In this document: positions 20,084 through 28,174 of the stretch, in pieces | Numbering within the stretch: position 1 is the stretch's first letter | Layout of the letters: every line of letters starts with the position of its first letter | NCBI RefSeq assembly: GCF_004145405.1 | Contig: NZ_SELQ01000014.1 | Coordinates: 1-39,588 of the forward strand | From: Salipiger sp. IMCC34102 | GTDB taxonomy: Bacteria > Pseudomonadota > Alphaproteobacteria > Rhodobacterales > Rhodobacteraceae | Length of the DNA stretch: 39,588 nucleotides | Reading direction: 5' to 3' | Notes under the pieces: model-generated | Database searches by the model: none | Seen by the model: only the letters and a program-made list of their open reading frames with translations | Told to the model about the DNA's origin: nothing | Program-made: the position numbers and the translations under genes

Positions 20084-20101
20084 TGTCTCACTCCCGAGAC
20101 A
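20084..20101. promoter_or_regulatory. Perfect palindrome TGTCTC-N6-GAGACA upstream of aldB
   Basis: TGTCTC and GAGACA form a perfect 6-6-6 inverted repeat about 104 bases before the aldB start and just past the regulator stop. The preceding bases CGCCGGTGTCTC recur at 19999-20010 followed by a similar CTCCCG, giving a second half-site nearer the gene. This fits activator binding by the adjacent AcoR-like protein. An overlapping CTCCCGA/TCGGGAG stem (20091-20109) could alternatively be a terminator for the regulator. Confidence 0.45.
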
Positions 20102-20112
20102 ATCGGGAGGCC

Positions 20113-21060
20113 CTATCTGCGGATCCCGAACTGCCGCATTCGCCGGTAGAGCGTCGCCCGTCCGATCCCCAGCGCCCGGGCCGCCTGCGACGCGTTCCCA
20201 TCGGCGCGGGCAAGCGCGCGGACCAGCGCGGACCGATTTGCGGCGTCGAACCCGCCCCCCGCGTCGTCGCCGCGCAACAGGTCCGCAGCGGGGCTCGGGA
20301 CGATTGGTCCCGCAGGTTTCAACCCCAGGGCCCGGCGTGCGGCACGGGTCGCCCCCACCACGAGGTCGTCGCGGTCCACCGCCAGCAAGAGCCCTTCGCA
20401 GCTGTCGAGCGCGATGATCCGTGTCCCCGGAAAGCAGGCCCGGAAATGGGCCGCCTCGATCGTACCGGCAGATCGTGTCACTGCGGCGGCAAGAAGCCGG
20501 TTCAGCGGTTCGCTCTGGTCGCGCCGCGCGGATGAGACGTCGAGCGCCGCGATCACCTCTCCCTCCGCCCCGAAGATCGGCGCGTCCATACAGGTCAGCC
20601 CGGCGTTGCGCGCCAGGAAGTGATCCTGCCGGTGGATGATGACCTTGCGCATCTCGGCCAGGCAGGTCCCGATCCCGTTCGTCCCTTCGCGCGCCTCGCT
20701 CCAGTCGGCGCCGGGATGCAGGCCCCAGTCGGTGAAGGCGGTGGCCTCCCCATCGGTACAGCGGCGGTCGAGCACGATGCCGGACGCGTCTGTCAGCAGG
20801 ACGCTGCAGCCGGAGGCATCCACGAGGTCGAAGAGGTGGTTCATTCTGGGTCCCGCCACCTCCATCAGCAGGCCCATCCGGTCGCGCCGCCGTGCAAGTT
20901 CCCGGTCCTCGATCCGATCGGGGGTGCCGTTCGACGTCGGGTCCAGCCCGTAATGCGTCATCGACCGTCGCCAGGAGGCCGTGAGCGGAGAGGTGCCGGC
21001 CTTCGACGTCGACCCGACCGCCCGGGCGATCCTGGCCACGTGCTGGGTGTCGTACCGCAT
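20113..21060 (-). CDS. acoR: AcoR-like GAF/Fis regulator without AAA+ domain
   Basis: 315 residues. The N-terminal 200 residues match the sensor part of AcoR/MimR-type activators (SPLTASWRRSMTHYGLDP, SGCSVLLTDASGIVLDRR, WSEAREGTNGIGTCLAE, HFLARNAGLTCMDAPIFG). The C-terminus is a Fis-type helix-turn-helix (ALARADGNASQAARALGIGRATLYRRM). Full-length relatives carry a sigma-54-interacting AAA+ ATPase between these parts; here no Walker A or GAFTGA motif exists, so it cannot act as a canonical sigma-54 activator. The ATG at 21060 has GGGAGGA upstream. It probably controls aldB, the next gene on the strand, in response to an alcohol or aldehyde. Confidence 0.85.
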   Translation of the reverse strand: MRYDTQHVARIARAVGSTSKAGTSPLTASWRRSMTHYGLDPTSNGTPDRIEDRELARRRDRMGLLMEVAGPRMNHLFDLVDASGCSVLLTDASGIVLDRRCTDGEATAFTDWGLHPGADWSEAREGTNGIGTCLAEMRKVIIHRQDHFLARNAGLTCMDAPIFGAEGEVIAALDVSSARRDQSEPLNRLLAAAVTRSAGTIEAAHFRACFPGTRIIALDSCEGLLLAVDRDDLVVGATRAARRALGLKPAGPIVPSPAADLLRGDDAGGGFDAANRSALVRALARADGNASQAARALGIGRATLYRRMRQFGIRR

Positions 21061-21162
21061 CCTGTGTCCTCCCAGATCAGTACGGTGCCGAACGGCAATC
21101 TCCTGCGATTGCCAGGACAGGGTGGCACCCTTTCCGGCACGGGGCAAATCATTCCCCCTCGA

Positions 21163-21176
21163 CACATTGCAATGTG
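21163..21176. promoter_or_regulatory. 14-bp perfect palindrome upstream of the AcoR-like gene
   Basis: CACATTGCAATGTG is exactly self-complementary and lies about 100 bases upstream of the regulator start. A site of this size and symmetry in a promoter region is typical of a dimeric regulator; autoregulation is the simplest guess. Confidence 0.4.
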
Positions 21177-21203
21177 AAGGACGGTGTGAGACCGGCTGAT
21201 CTG

Positions 21204-21259
21204 CGACACTCCGCCAGAAAGTCTGCCTTGCTGGCGGGGCGCGCTCTGCGGGAGTGTCG
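21204..21259. terminator. Nested stem-loop region beyond the DUF2177 gene
   Basis: Outer arms CGACACTCC (21204-21212) and GGAGTGTCG (21251-21259) enclose an inner pair GCCAG/CTGGC (21213-21217 and 21231-21235). Read on the reverse strand it follows the DUF2177 stop by about 80 bases, so it may be a structured 3' end or terminator. No T-run is present, and a small structured RNA cannot be excluded. Confidence 0.35.
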
Positions 21260-21337
21260 GATGGGCAACCGCTTTCACAGGGGACGTGGTCCGCCGCCAG
21301 TCCCTCCAGGTCGGCAGGAAGGCAATCAGGCCCTGCG

Positions 21338-21730
21338 TCAGCCCTGAAAACGCAGCATCAGCGCGACACCGGCCCAGGCACAAAAGCCGGTCAGGACGGT
21401 CCCCCAGATCGTGTCGGTGACGACCATCTGCCACGACCAGTCCCGCATGATCGACATCGAGGTGAACTCGTATGTCCCGTAAGCCATCGCCCCGATGATC
21501 GCCCCGTGCAGGGCGGCGCGACCGGGGGCGGCATCGCGCAGGGCGGGAACCGAGACGAGAAAGACCAGCCCGGCCACGTAAGCCAGGTAGAACAGCCCGG
21601 CGGGGGCCAGCATCGGGCTGTCCCGCATGGCCTCTCCCAAGTGACGGGTGAAGATCGGTTTCATCACGAAGCTGAGGGCTATGGCGTCGATCGCGAGGAA
21701 CATCGCGGCAGTCACGAGGTAGAGGATCAT
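21338..21730 (-). CDS. DUF2177-family membrane protein
   Basis: 130 residues with four hydrophobic segments. The pattern MILYLVTAAMFLAIDAIALSF, ALHGAIIGAMAYGTYEFTSMS, RDWSWQMVVTDTIWGTVLTG is characteristic of the DUF2177 family of small inner-membrane proteins of unknown role, usually about 130 residues. No partner gene is adjacent on the same strand. Confidence 0.85.
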   Translation of the reverse strand: MILYLVTAAMFLAIDAIALSFVMKPIFTRHLGEAMRDSPMLAPAGLFYLAYVAGLVFLVSVPALRDAAPGRAALHGAIIGAMAYGTYEFTSMSIMRDWSWQMVVTDTIWGTVLTGFCAWAGVALMLRFQG

Positions 21731-22062
21731 TTCGGGCTTCCGTTCGGTGGATGCGGTTCAGGTAGGCCGGTGGCGGGCGGAACACAGGACCGCCGCGGCG
21801 TTTCATCCGCGAGGGCTCGGAGGCGAAAGCGACGGCGCCGAACTTCCTGCGTCGGGCCGACGGTAGCCCGTTGAGCGAACCTCGGCGCGCGGACATGATC
21901 CTGCCGTGCGGCGCCGGATGACCCCCGCCCGTGGACCCCTGGTGCTGCGATGCCCGCCCCCGGCCGACGGAATACCGCCCGCCCCGCATATCGTCGCAGG
22001 GGCTTTCCCCGGGGCGGTCGATGCTATCTGCAGGGCCTGATCCGAACGCCAAAGGTCCAGAC
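21731..22062. other. 332-bp divergent intergenic region, no gene recognised
   Basis: This lies between the divergently transcribed DUF2177 gene and the amidotransferase, so it should hold two promoters. Frames through it lack family resemblance. TATCTG near 22025 is a possible -10 element for the amidotransferase, but no matching -35 is obvious. Confidence 0.4.
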
Positions 22063-22893
22063 ATGCCCCTTCGCCTTCTCGTGGTCTCCAGCGAGACCCC
22101 CGACCAGCAGGATGCCCGGCGCCGGCGCTCCGGCATGGCGTCGCACGAGACCTATGCCGAGACCCTGCGGGAGATGGCGGGCGAAATCTCGATCGAGACC
22201 ACGTCCTGCGTGGATGGTCGTACCGACACCTCGGCGGATCGGCTGGGGCGGTTCGACGGGGTCGTCTTCGCGGGCTCCCCCATCCAGATGCACGAGGATA
22301 CGCCGGAAGTTCGGCAGGCCGCGGCCTTCATGTCGGACGTCTTTCGGGCCGGTCCGAAAAGCTTCGGGTCCTGCGCGGGTCTGCAGATCGCCGCCGTCGC
22401 CGCGGGTGGCAGCGTCAGGCCCCGGGAAAGCGCGATGAACGCCGGGTTCTCCCGCGGGATCGTGGCCAGCGACGCCGGCCGCCGCCACGCCTTGCTCTCG
22501 GGACGCCCGGGGGCCTGGGACGCACCGACTATGCATTCGGCCATGGTCGACCGGATGCCGGACGGTGGCACCGTGCTGGCCCACTCCCAGGGCGTTCCGG
22601 TCGAGGCGGCCGAGATCCGCGCCGGCGAAGGCGTGTTCTGGGGGGTGCAGTACCACCCCGAACTTGCTCTCACCGAGATTTCCGACGCCTTGCAGGGCCA
22701 GTCGCAGACCCTTGTCGACCAGGGGTTGGCGCAGGATGTCGATGCGGTCAACCGCTATGCGGACAGTCTGGAGGCCTTGCAAGGCTCACCCGGGCGGCGC
22801 GATCTGGCCTGGCAGCTCGGTCTCGATGCCGAGGTACTCGAAGTCCGAAGGCGCAGGTTGGAAATCGCGAACTTCCTGAACTGGATCAGGTGA
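22063..22893 (+). CDS. Class I glutamine amidotransferase-like protein
   Basis: 276 residues. It resembles stand-alone GMP-synthase-type amidotransferase domains: GVVFAGSPIQMHED, the nucleophile elbow FGSCAGLQIAA with Cys104, and the His198/Glu200 pair in VQYHPEL complete the catalytic triad. About 75 residues beyond the triad (QSQTLVDQGLAQDVDAVNRYADSLEAL onward) form an extension not needed for the fold. Such proteins hydrolyse glutamine or gamma-glutamyl compounds; the acceptor is unknown. I chose the ATG at 22063 because the family fold begins there; an in-frame upstream extension is unsupported. Confidence 0.85.
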   Translation: MPLRLLVVSSETPDQQDARRRRSGMASHETYAETLREMAGEISIETTSCVDGRTDTSADRLGRFDGVVFAGSPIQMHEDTPEVRQAAAFMSDVFRAGPKSFGSCAGLQIAAVAAGGSVRPRESAMNAGFSRGIVASDAGRRHALLSGRPGAWDAPTMHSAMVDRMPDGGTVLAHSQGVPVEAAEIRAGEGVFWGVQYHPELALTEISDALQGQSQTLVDQGLAQDVDAVNRYADSLEALQGSPGRRDLAWQLGLDAEVLEVRRRRLEIANFLNWIR

Positions 22894-23225
22894 GGGGACG
22901 GCGTCTGCCGCGCAAGGCAAGGTCTGCAGCGGTGATCCGCTCAGGGTGCCGCAAGATGCGGTGAAGACAGCGCGCCGTCGTCCACCATCGCCGGATCGTT
23001 CAGGGCCATCTCTTCCGGGACATGCCCGGGCAGGTTGAATGATGCGCGATCGTCGGGGCGCTCCGATACCCGTGCGAGGACGTCAGCCCTCTCCCCCTTC
23101 GGGTACCGTTGCGGATATGAGGCGTGATGCAACCCCGCCGCGCCGCATGCCGCGTTTCGGCATTTGCACTTCACGCGCCGCGCGCGGGCTGGCAAAACGG
23201 TCGGACCCGGATCAAGGACCATACC
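22894..23225. other. 332-bp gap before the SH3 lipoprotein, no gene recognised
   Basis: A reverse-strand frame crosses this gap, but it runs into the SH3 lipoprotein gene antisense, has no family resemblance and no ribosome binding site. I see no strong hairpin or promoter motif. Confidence 0.4.
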
Positions 23226-23510
23226 ATGCCTCGCTTTTACGCCATACTCTCTTCGATCATGCTGCTCCTCGCGGGATGCGCCGTGACGGGGGACCGCGCG
23301 GAAGTCTCCGGCGTGGGGCCGGACGATCTTCTGAAGCTGCGCGCCGGACCGGGCCTGGGATACGAGATCATCCTGGGGCTGCCCGAAGGCACGCAGGTGA
23401 TCCGGCACGACTGCGTGACGGAGGTCGGCCAGCGGTGGTGCCGCGTCACGCCGGTCAAATCGCCGGAAGTGTCGGGCTTCGTGGCGAACACCTACCTTCT
23501 CGACCGCTGA
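23226..23510 (+). CDS. Small SH3-domain lipoprotein
   Basis: 94 residues. The N-terminus MPRFYAILSSIMLLLAGC is a lipoprotein signal with lipobox LAGC. The mature part is a bacterial SH3 domain (DDLLKLRAGPGLGYEIILGLPEGTQV, then QRWCRVTP and SGFVANTYL). The protein is anchored in a membrane facing the periplasm, and such domains often bind cell-wall peptides. The ATG at 23226 gives a proper signal; an in-frame upstream start would bury it. The next gene, dgoK, starts 49 bases downstream and is functionally unrelated. Confidence 0.8.
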   Translation: MPRFYAILSSIMLLLAGCAVTGDRAEVSGVGPDDLLKLRAGPGLGYEIILGLPEGTQVIRHDCVTEVGQRWCRVTPVKSPEVSGFVANTYLLDR

Positions 23511-23559
23511 GCGCCCGGGATCTGGAAATTATTGACATGACGACGGACGGAGCAGGGCG

Positions 23560-24465
23560 ATGACGGTGGATTGGATCGCGGTCGATTGGGGCACGAGCGC
23601 CGTGCGGGTCTGGGTCGTGGGATCGGAGGGCGACGTGATCCGGCGCGCGCGCTCCGACCGGGGCATGGGGCAACTCGCACCCGACGCGTTCGAGCGTGCC
23701 CTCCTCGACCTGATCGAGGCGGACCTGGACACCGACCGGGTCACGCCGGTCATCTGCTGCGGCATGGTCGGCGCGCGGCAGGGTTGGGTGGAGGCGCCCT
23801 ATGCCGCCGTTCCCTGCGCCCCGCCGGGCATGGCCGAAGCCGTCCGACCGCCCGTGTCCGACCCGCGGATCTCGGTTCATATCCTGCCGGGCCTGCGGCA
23901 GGACCAGCCCGCCGACGTCATGCGCGGAGAGGAGACGCAGATCGCTGGGTTTCTGAGCGCGCACGCCGACTTCGATGGGGTGCTCTGCCTGCCGGGCACC
24001 CACGCGAAATGGGCGCGCATCAGTGCCGGAGAGGTCGTCAGCTTCCGCACCGCCATGACGGGCGAGGTCTTCGCGCTGCTGTCCGGATCCTCCGTCCTGC
24101 GGCACGGGCTGGCGGGCGACGGTTGGGACGACGCGGCCTTCCGCGCGGCCATCGACGACGCGATGACCGCTCCTGCGCAATTGACGGCCCGGCTTTTCTC
24201 GCTGCGTGCCGAGGGGCTGCTGCACGGGCTGGAGGCGGGCACGGCGCGCGCGCGCCTGTCGGGGCTCTTGATCGGTCTGGAACTGGCGGCGATGCGCCCC
24301 TATTGGCTGGGGCAGAACGTGGCGCTGATCGGCGAAGGCGGTCTGACGGAGCGCTACGCCGCGGCGCTGACCGCGGTCGGGGCCGCGCCCGCGGTGACCG
24401 ACGCCACGCGTGTGACACTGGCGGGCCTGACCCGGGCCCGTCGCCAGATGAAGGACAAGACATGA
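23560..24465 (+). CDS. dgoK: 2-dehydro-3-deoxygalactonokinase
   Basis: 301 residues, close to the usual 290-310 of DgoK. It begins with the ASKHA-fold phosphate motif IAVDWGTSAVRVWVV. ICCGMVGARQGWVEAPY, MRGEETQIAGFL, LPGTHAKWARI and TAMTGEVFALL are characteristic of DgoK. It phosphorylates 2-keto-3-deoxygalactonate to the 6-phosphate in the De Ley-Doudoroff pathway of galactose/galactonate use. GGAG precedes the ATG, and the gene overlaps dgoA by ATGA, so kinase and aldolase are made together. Confidence 0.93.
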   Translation: MTVDWIAVDWGTSAVRVWVVGSEGDVIRRARSDRGMGQLAPDAFERALLDLIEADLDTDRVTPVICCGMVGARQGWVEAPYAAVPCAPPGMAEAVRPPVSDPRISVHILPGLRQDQPADVMRGEETQIAGFLSAHADFDGVLCLPGTHAKWARISAGEVVSFRTAMTGEVFALLSGSSVLRHGLAGDGWDDAAFRAAIDDAMTAPAQLTARLFSLRAEGLLHGLEAGTARARLSGLLIGLELAAMRPYWLGQNVALIGEGGLTERYAAALTAVGAAPAVTDATRVTLAGLTRARRQMKDKT

Positions 24466-25070
24466 GCAGAGAGATCATCGCGATTCTGCGCGGCATCACA
24501 CCGCCCGAGGCGGTGGAGATCGGCCAGGCCCTCTTCGAGGCCGGGATCACCCGGATCGAGGTGCCGCTGAACTCGCCCGATCCGCTGAAGTCTATCGCGG
24601 CCTTGTCCAACGCCCTGGCCGATGTGGCGCTGATCGGCGCCGGCACGGTGTTGACCCCCGAACAGGTGGGTCAGGTGCAGGACGCGGGCGGGACGCTCAT
24701 CGTCTCCCCCGATTGCAATCCGGCCGTCATCGACGAGACCCGCGCCCGTGGCCTGCAATCCTATCCCGGTGTCGCCACGCCAAGCGAGTGCTTCACGGCG
24801 TTGCGCCATGGCGCGCACGGGCTGAAGATCTTTCCGTCGTTTCTTATCGGTACCGCGGGCCTGAAGGCGATCGGCGCCGTCCTGCCCGAAGGGACGCGCA
24901 CCTACGCCGTGGGCGGCGTCGGGCCGCAGAACTTCGCGGACTGGATCGAGGCCGGGGCGACCGGTTTCGGCATCGGCACGGGGGTCTACACGCCGGGCCT
25001 GACGGCGGACGAGGTGAGCGACAAGGCCAGAACCCTCGTGGCGGCCTACGATGCGGCGATGGCGGGCTGA
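24462..25070 (+). CDS. dgoA: 2-dehydro-3-deoxy-6-phosphogalactonate aldolase
   Basis: 202 residues, a KDPG/KDPGal-type class I aldolase. MSREIIAILRGITPPEA starts the barrel, Glu33 in ITRIEVPLNSP is the acid/base residue, and the Schiff-base lysine lies in HGLKIFPS near residue 123. LIGAGTVLTPEQV and VSPDCNPAVI also fit. The PLNSP motif and the pairing with dgoK favour the galactonate isomer over KDPG aldolase. It splits the sugar acid phosphate to pyruvate and glyceraldehyde-3-phosphate. No galactonate dehydratase (dgoD) lies in the window. Confidence 0.93.
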   Translation: MSREIIAILRGITPPEAVEIGQALFEAGITRIEVPLNSPDPLKSIAALSNALADVALIGAGTVLTPEQVGQVQDAGGTLIVSPDCNPAVIDETRARGLQSYPGVATPSECFTALRHGAHGLKIFPSFLIGTAGLKAIGAVLPEGTRTYAVGGVGPQNFADWIEAGATGFGIGTGVYTPGLTADEVSDKARTLVAAYDAAMAG

Positions 25071-25073
25071 CGA

Positions 25074-25089
25074 AGGCGCGAACGCGCCT
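25074..25089 (+). terminator. Short hairpin just past dgoA
   Basis: AGGCGCG-aa-CGCGCCT begins three bases after the dgoA stop, giving about six usable pairs. It fits a compact terminator, but there is no T-tract. The 283 bases from 25071 to the next gene hold no recognisable coding sequence; TTGACA at 25158 is a possible -35 without a good -10. Confidence 0.4.
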
Positions 25090-25353
25090 GCCGCCGGTCG
25101 CGGTTTCGCATCGCGCCGACCCAGCACGATGGGACGGGTCTGCGGGAACGGTCCGGCTTGACAGGCGCCAAAGCTGCGAAACGGCGCTGACGTGCGGTCA
25201 TGCCACGGCGAACGCGTTTGCTACAGGACTGACGCCGAACAGAAATTTTGCACGCTCTTCACGAAAGCTTGGTTGCGGGCGGCCCGGATCGTGGAAACCT
25301 TTTCCGGGTCATGCGTTGTGGCGGGAATGCAAGACACAAGATCGGATAGTTCC

Positions 25354-26730
25354 ATGACCAGCCAGATCACCACGACGAACCCGGCCACCGAAGAGCAGAT
25401 CGAATCCTACGATCTGATGACGAACGATCAGGCGACGGCCGCGGTGCAGGCCTGCCATGACGCCTTCCTGCAGTGGCGCACCAAGACCACCGACGAGCGC
25501 GCCGAAGTGATCCGCGCCATCGGCAAGCAGCTTCGCGCCGACAAGGACGAGTTCGCCAAGCTGATGACCACCGAGGTCGGCAAGCTGATCGGCGACAGCA
25601 AGCAGGAAATCGAACTCTGCGCCTCGATCTGTGATTTCACCGCCGAGAACGGACCCAAGGAACTGGCCGACGAAGAGCGGGACATCCCGGGCGGCAAGGG
25701 CGTGATCAGCTACGCGCCCGTCGGCGTGATCTACGGCATCCAGCCGTGGAACTTTCCCTGCTACCAGGCGGTCCGCTACACGATCGCGAACCTGATGGCC
25801 GGCAACGGCGTCCTCCTCAAGCACGCCGAGAATTGCACCGGCTCCGGTCTCTTCCTCAAGCGGGTCTTCGAAACCGCGGGCCTGCCGAAAGACCTCTTCA
25901 CTGTTCTGGTGATCGACCACGACCAGTCCGACAAGGTCATCGAGAACAAGCTGGTGCGCGGTGTGACCATGACCGGCAGTGACGGTGCGGGCCGGATCAT
26001 CGGCGCGAAAGCGGCCGAGAACCTCAAGAAGACCGTTCTCGAACTGGGCTCGAACGACGCCTACATCGTGCTCGACGACGCCGATCTGGACGTCGCGGTC
26101 GAGGCCTGTGTGCAGGGCCGGATCTACAACAACGGCCAGACTTGCGTGAACGCCAAGCGCTTCATCGTGACCGAGAAACACTACGACGCCTTCGTCGACG
26201 CCTACGTCGAGAAGATGGGCGGCATCGAAATGGGCGACCCCTCGGACGAGAATACCAAGCTCGGACCCATGGCGCGGGATGACCTGCGCGACAAGCTGGC
26301 CAAACAGGTGGATGAAAGCGTCGAGAAGGGGGCCCGCGCCCTCGTCGGTGGCAAGGTTCCCGATCGCACGGGCGCCTATTATCCCGCGACCGTGCTGGTG
26401 GACGTGAAGCCCGGGCAGCCCGCCTACGACGACGAACTCTTCGGCCCGGTCGCCTCGATCATCAAGGCCAAGGACGACGAGGACGCCATGCGGATCGCCA
26501 ACGACAGCCGCTATGGTCTTGGCGGCGGGATCTTCTGCAAGGACGAGGCGCGCGCCCGCAAGCTGGCGTCCGAGCAGTTCGACACCGGCATGGTCTCGAT
26601 CAACGGCTACAACATCGCGATCCCCAACATGCCGTTCGGCGGCGTCAAGGACTCGGGCTACGGGCGCGAGCACGGCGGCTTCGGCATGAAGGAATTCGTC
26701 AACGCCAAGTCCATCTACGTGATGGAATGA
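25354..26730 (+). CDS. Sad/YneI-like succinate-semialdehyde dehydrogenase
   Basis: 458 residues, the short form of the aldehyde dehydrogenase family. It resembles E. coli Sad (YneI) throughout: TTNPATEEQIESY, YAPVGVIYGIQPWNFPCYQ, LLKHAENCTGSG, the Glu in TVLELGSNDAYIVL, the catalytic Cys in YNNGQTCVNAKRF (about residue 264), KLGPMARDDLRD and FGGVKDSGYGRE. It would oxidise succinate semialdehyde or a related short aldehyde with NAD(P). The open frame extends further upstream; I chose the ATG at 25354 by family N-terminus, although its ribosome binding site is weak. It is followed closely by a flavoprotein gene. Confidence 0.88.
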   Translation: MTSQITTTNPATEEQIESYDLMTNDQATAAVQACHDAFLQWRTKTTDERAEVIRAIGKQLRADKDEFAKLMTTEVGKLIGDSKQEIELCASICDFTAENGPKELADEERDIPGGKGVISYAPVGVIYGIQPWNFPCYQAVRYTIANLMAGNGVLLKHAENCTGSGLFLKRVFETAGLPKDLFTVLVIDHDQSDKVIENKLVRGVTMTGSDGAGRIIGAKAAENLKKTVLELGSNDAYIVLDDADLDVAVEACVQGRIYNNGQTCVNAKRFIVTEKHYDAFVDAYVEKMGGIEMGDPSDENTKLGPMARDDLRDKLAKQVDESVEKGARALVGGKVPDRTGAYYPATVLVDVKPGQPAYDDELFGPVASIIKAKDDEDAMRIANDSRYGLGGGIFCKDEARARKLASEQFDTGMVSINGYNIAIPNMPFGGVKDSGYGREHGGFGMKEFVNAKSIYVME

Positions 26731-26743
26731 GAAAGGTCCGCGC

Positions 26744-28150
26744 ATGACGCATCACGTCACGGACGTCGTCGTGATCGGGGCCGGCACCGCCGGCCTCGCC
26801 GCGGAACGCAGCGCGCGTGCGGAAGGGGCCCGGACCCTTCTTGTCGACGAGGCGTTCCGCGGCACCTTGTGTGCCAATACCGGGTGCATGCCGTCGAAAC
26901 TGCTGATCGCGGCGGCGAACGCGGCCCATGCGGCACGGGGAACCGACACCTTCGGGATCACGACGACAGGGGTCACCGTCGACGGCCCCGCCGTCCTGTC
27001 ACGGGTCAGGCGAGAGCGTGACAAGTTCGTGGAGGCGACGCGCGCCTCCTACGACGAGTTGCCCGACGGGACCTGCATCAAGGCGCTGGCCCGCTTCACC
27101 GGACCGACGACGCTCGCCCTCGACAACGGCGACACGGTCGAGGCGCGCGCGGTGGTGATCGCGACCGGCTCGAAAGCCAGCATTCCCGGCCCCTTCGAAG
27201 GGCTCGGCGATCTGGCCCTTACCAACGAGAGCATCTTCGAAATACCGGACCTGCCACGGTCGCTCGCCGTGATCGGCGGTGGCGCGATCGGGTTGGAGTT
27301 GGCGCAGGCCATGGTGCGTCTCGGCGTGCGGACGGAGCTTTTCGATCATGCCGAAACGCTCGGCGGGGCGCAGAACCCCGACGTCCAATCCGCCCTGTCA
27401 AAGATCATGGGGCAAGAGCTTCCCCTGCACCTCGGCGTGGATGTCGAAGCCGAACGCGAAGGGGACCAGGTCAGGCTCACCTGGTCCGGCCCTGCGGAAG
27501 GGTCGCGAACCTTCGACCGCGTGCTGGTCGCTACGGGGCGTCCGCCACGGCTCGACGGGCTCGATCTCGAGGCGACGGGCCTCGACCTCGACGATCACGG
27601 CGTCCCGGTCTTCGATCGCAACACGATGCAATGCGGCGACGCGCCGATCTTCATGGCGGGCGACGCCAACGCGGATGCGCCGGTCCTGCATGATGCCTCT
27701 AACGAGGGCAGCGTCGCGGGGCGCAACGCGGTCAAATATCCCGTGCAGAACGCGCCCGAGCGCACGCCCGCCTTCGCGATCACCTTCAGCGACCCGCCGC
27801 TCGCGATCATCGGCGACCCGGCCGAGGCGGAAAGCGTCGTCGGCTGCGCGTCCTATGCGGATCAGGGGCGCGCGAAGGTCGAGGATCGCGCGAAGGGCCT
27901 CGTGCGGATCTTCGCGGCCCCCGACGGACGCCTCACCGGGGCGGAGCTGTTCTGCCCCGGCGCGGACCACATGGCGCATCTGCTGATCTACGCGATCCAG
28001 CGCGGCGACACCGCCACCGACCTTCTGGGGATGCCCTTCTACCATCCCACCCTGGAGGAGGGCCTGAAATCCGCCTTGCGCGACATCTGCACCCGGACAA
28101 GCACCGCAATGCGCGCCGACCGCGACTTCGGCGATGCACCCGGCGCCTGA
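26744..28150 (+). CDS. Dihydrolipoamide dehydrogenase-like flavoprotein
   Basis: 468 residues. The FAD-binding VVVIGAGTAGLAAERSAR and the redox disulfide Cys43-Cys48 in GTLCANTGCMPSKLL mark it as class I pyridine nucleotide-disulfide oxidoreductase. The NAD-binding loop is LAVIGGGAIGLELAQ near residue 175, and the C-terminal dimerisation domain has MPFYHPTLEEGLKSALRDI with the catalytic His. No lipoyl domain or 2-oxoacid dehydrogenase E1/E2 gene is nearby, so its partner may not be lipoamide. It starts 13 bases after the aldehyde dehydrogenase with GAAAGG upstream, so the two are probably co-transcribed. Confidence 0.88.
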   Translation: MTHHVTDVVVIGAGTAGLAAERSARAEGARTLLVDEAFRGTLCANTGCMPSKLLIAAANAAHAARGTDTFGITTTGVTVDGPAVLSRVRRERDKFVEATRASYDELPDGTCIKALARFTGPTTLALDNGDTVEARAVVIATGSKASIPGPFEGLGDLALTNESIFEIPDLPRSLAVIGGGAIGLELAQAMVRLGVRTELFDHAETLGGAQNPDVQSALSKIMGQELPLHLGVDVEAEREGDQVRLTWSGPAEGSRTFDRVLVATGRPPRLDGLDLEATGLDLDDHGVPVFDRNTMQCGDAPIFMAGDANADAPVLHDASNEGSVAGRNAVKYPVQNAPERTPAFAITFSDPPLAIIGDPAEAESVVGCASYADQGRAKVEDRAKGLVRIFAAPDGRLTGAELFCPGADHMAHLLIYAIQRGDTATDLLGMPFYHPTLEEGLKSALRDICTRTSTAMRADRDFGDAPGA

Positions 28151-28174
28151 CAGACTTTCCGAAAGGACGACACG

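Noticed and set aside
22941-23408. 155-codon reverse frame across the gap before the SH3 lipoprotein
   Set aside because: It overlaps the lipoprotein gene antisense, and its translation has no recognisable fold or start signal.
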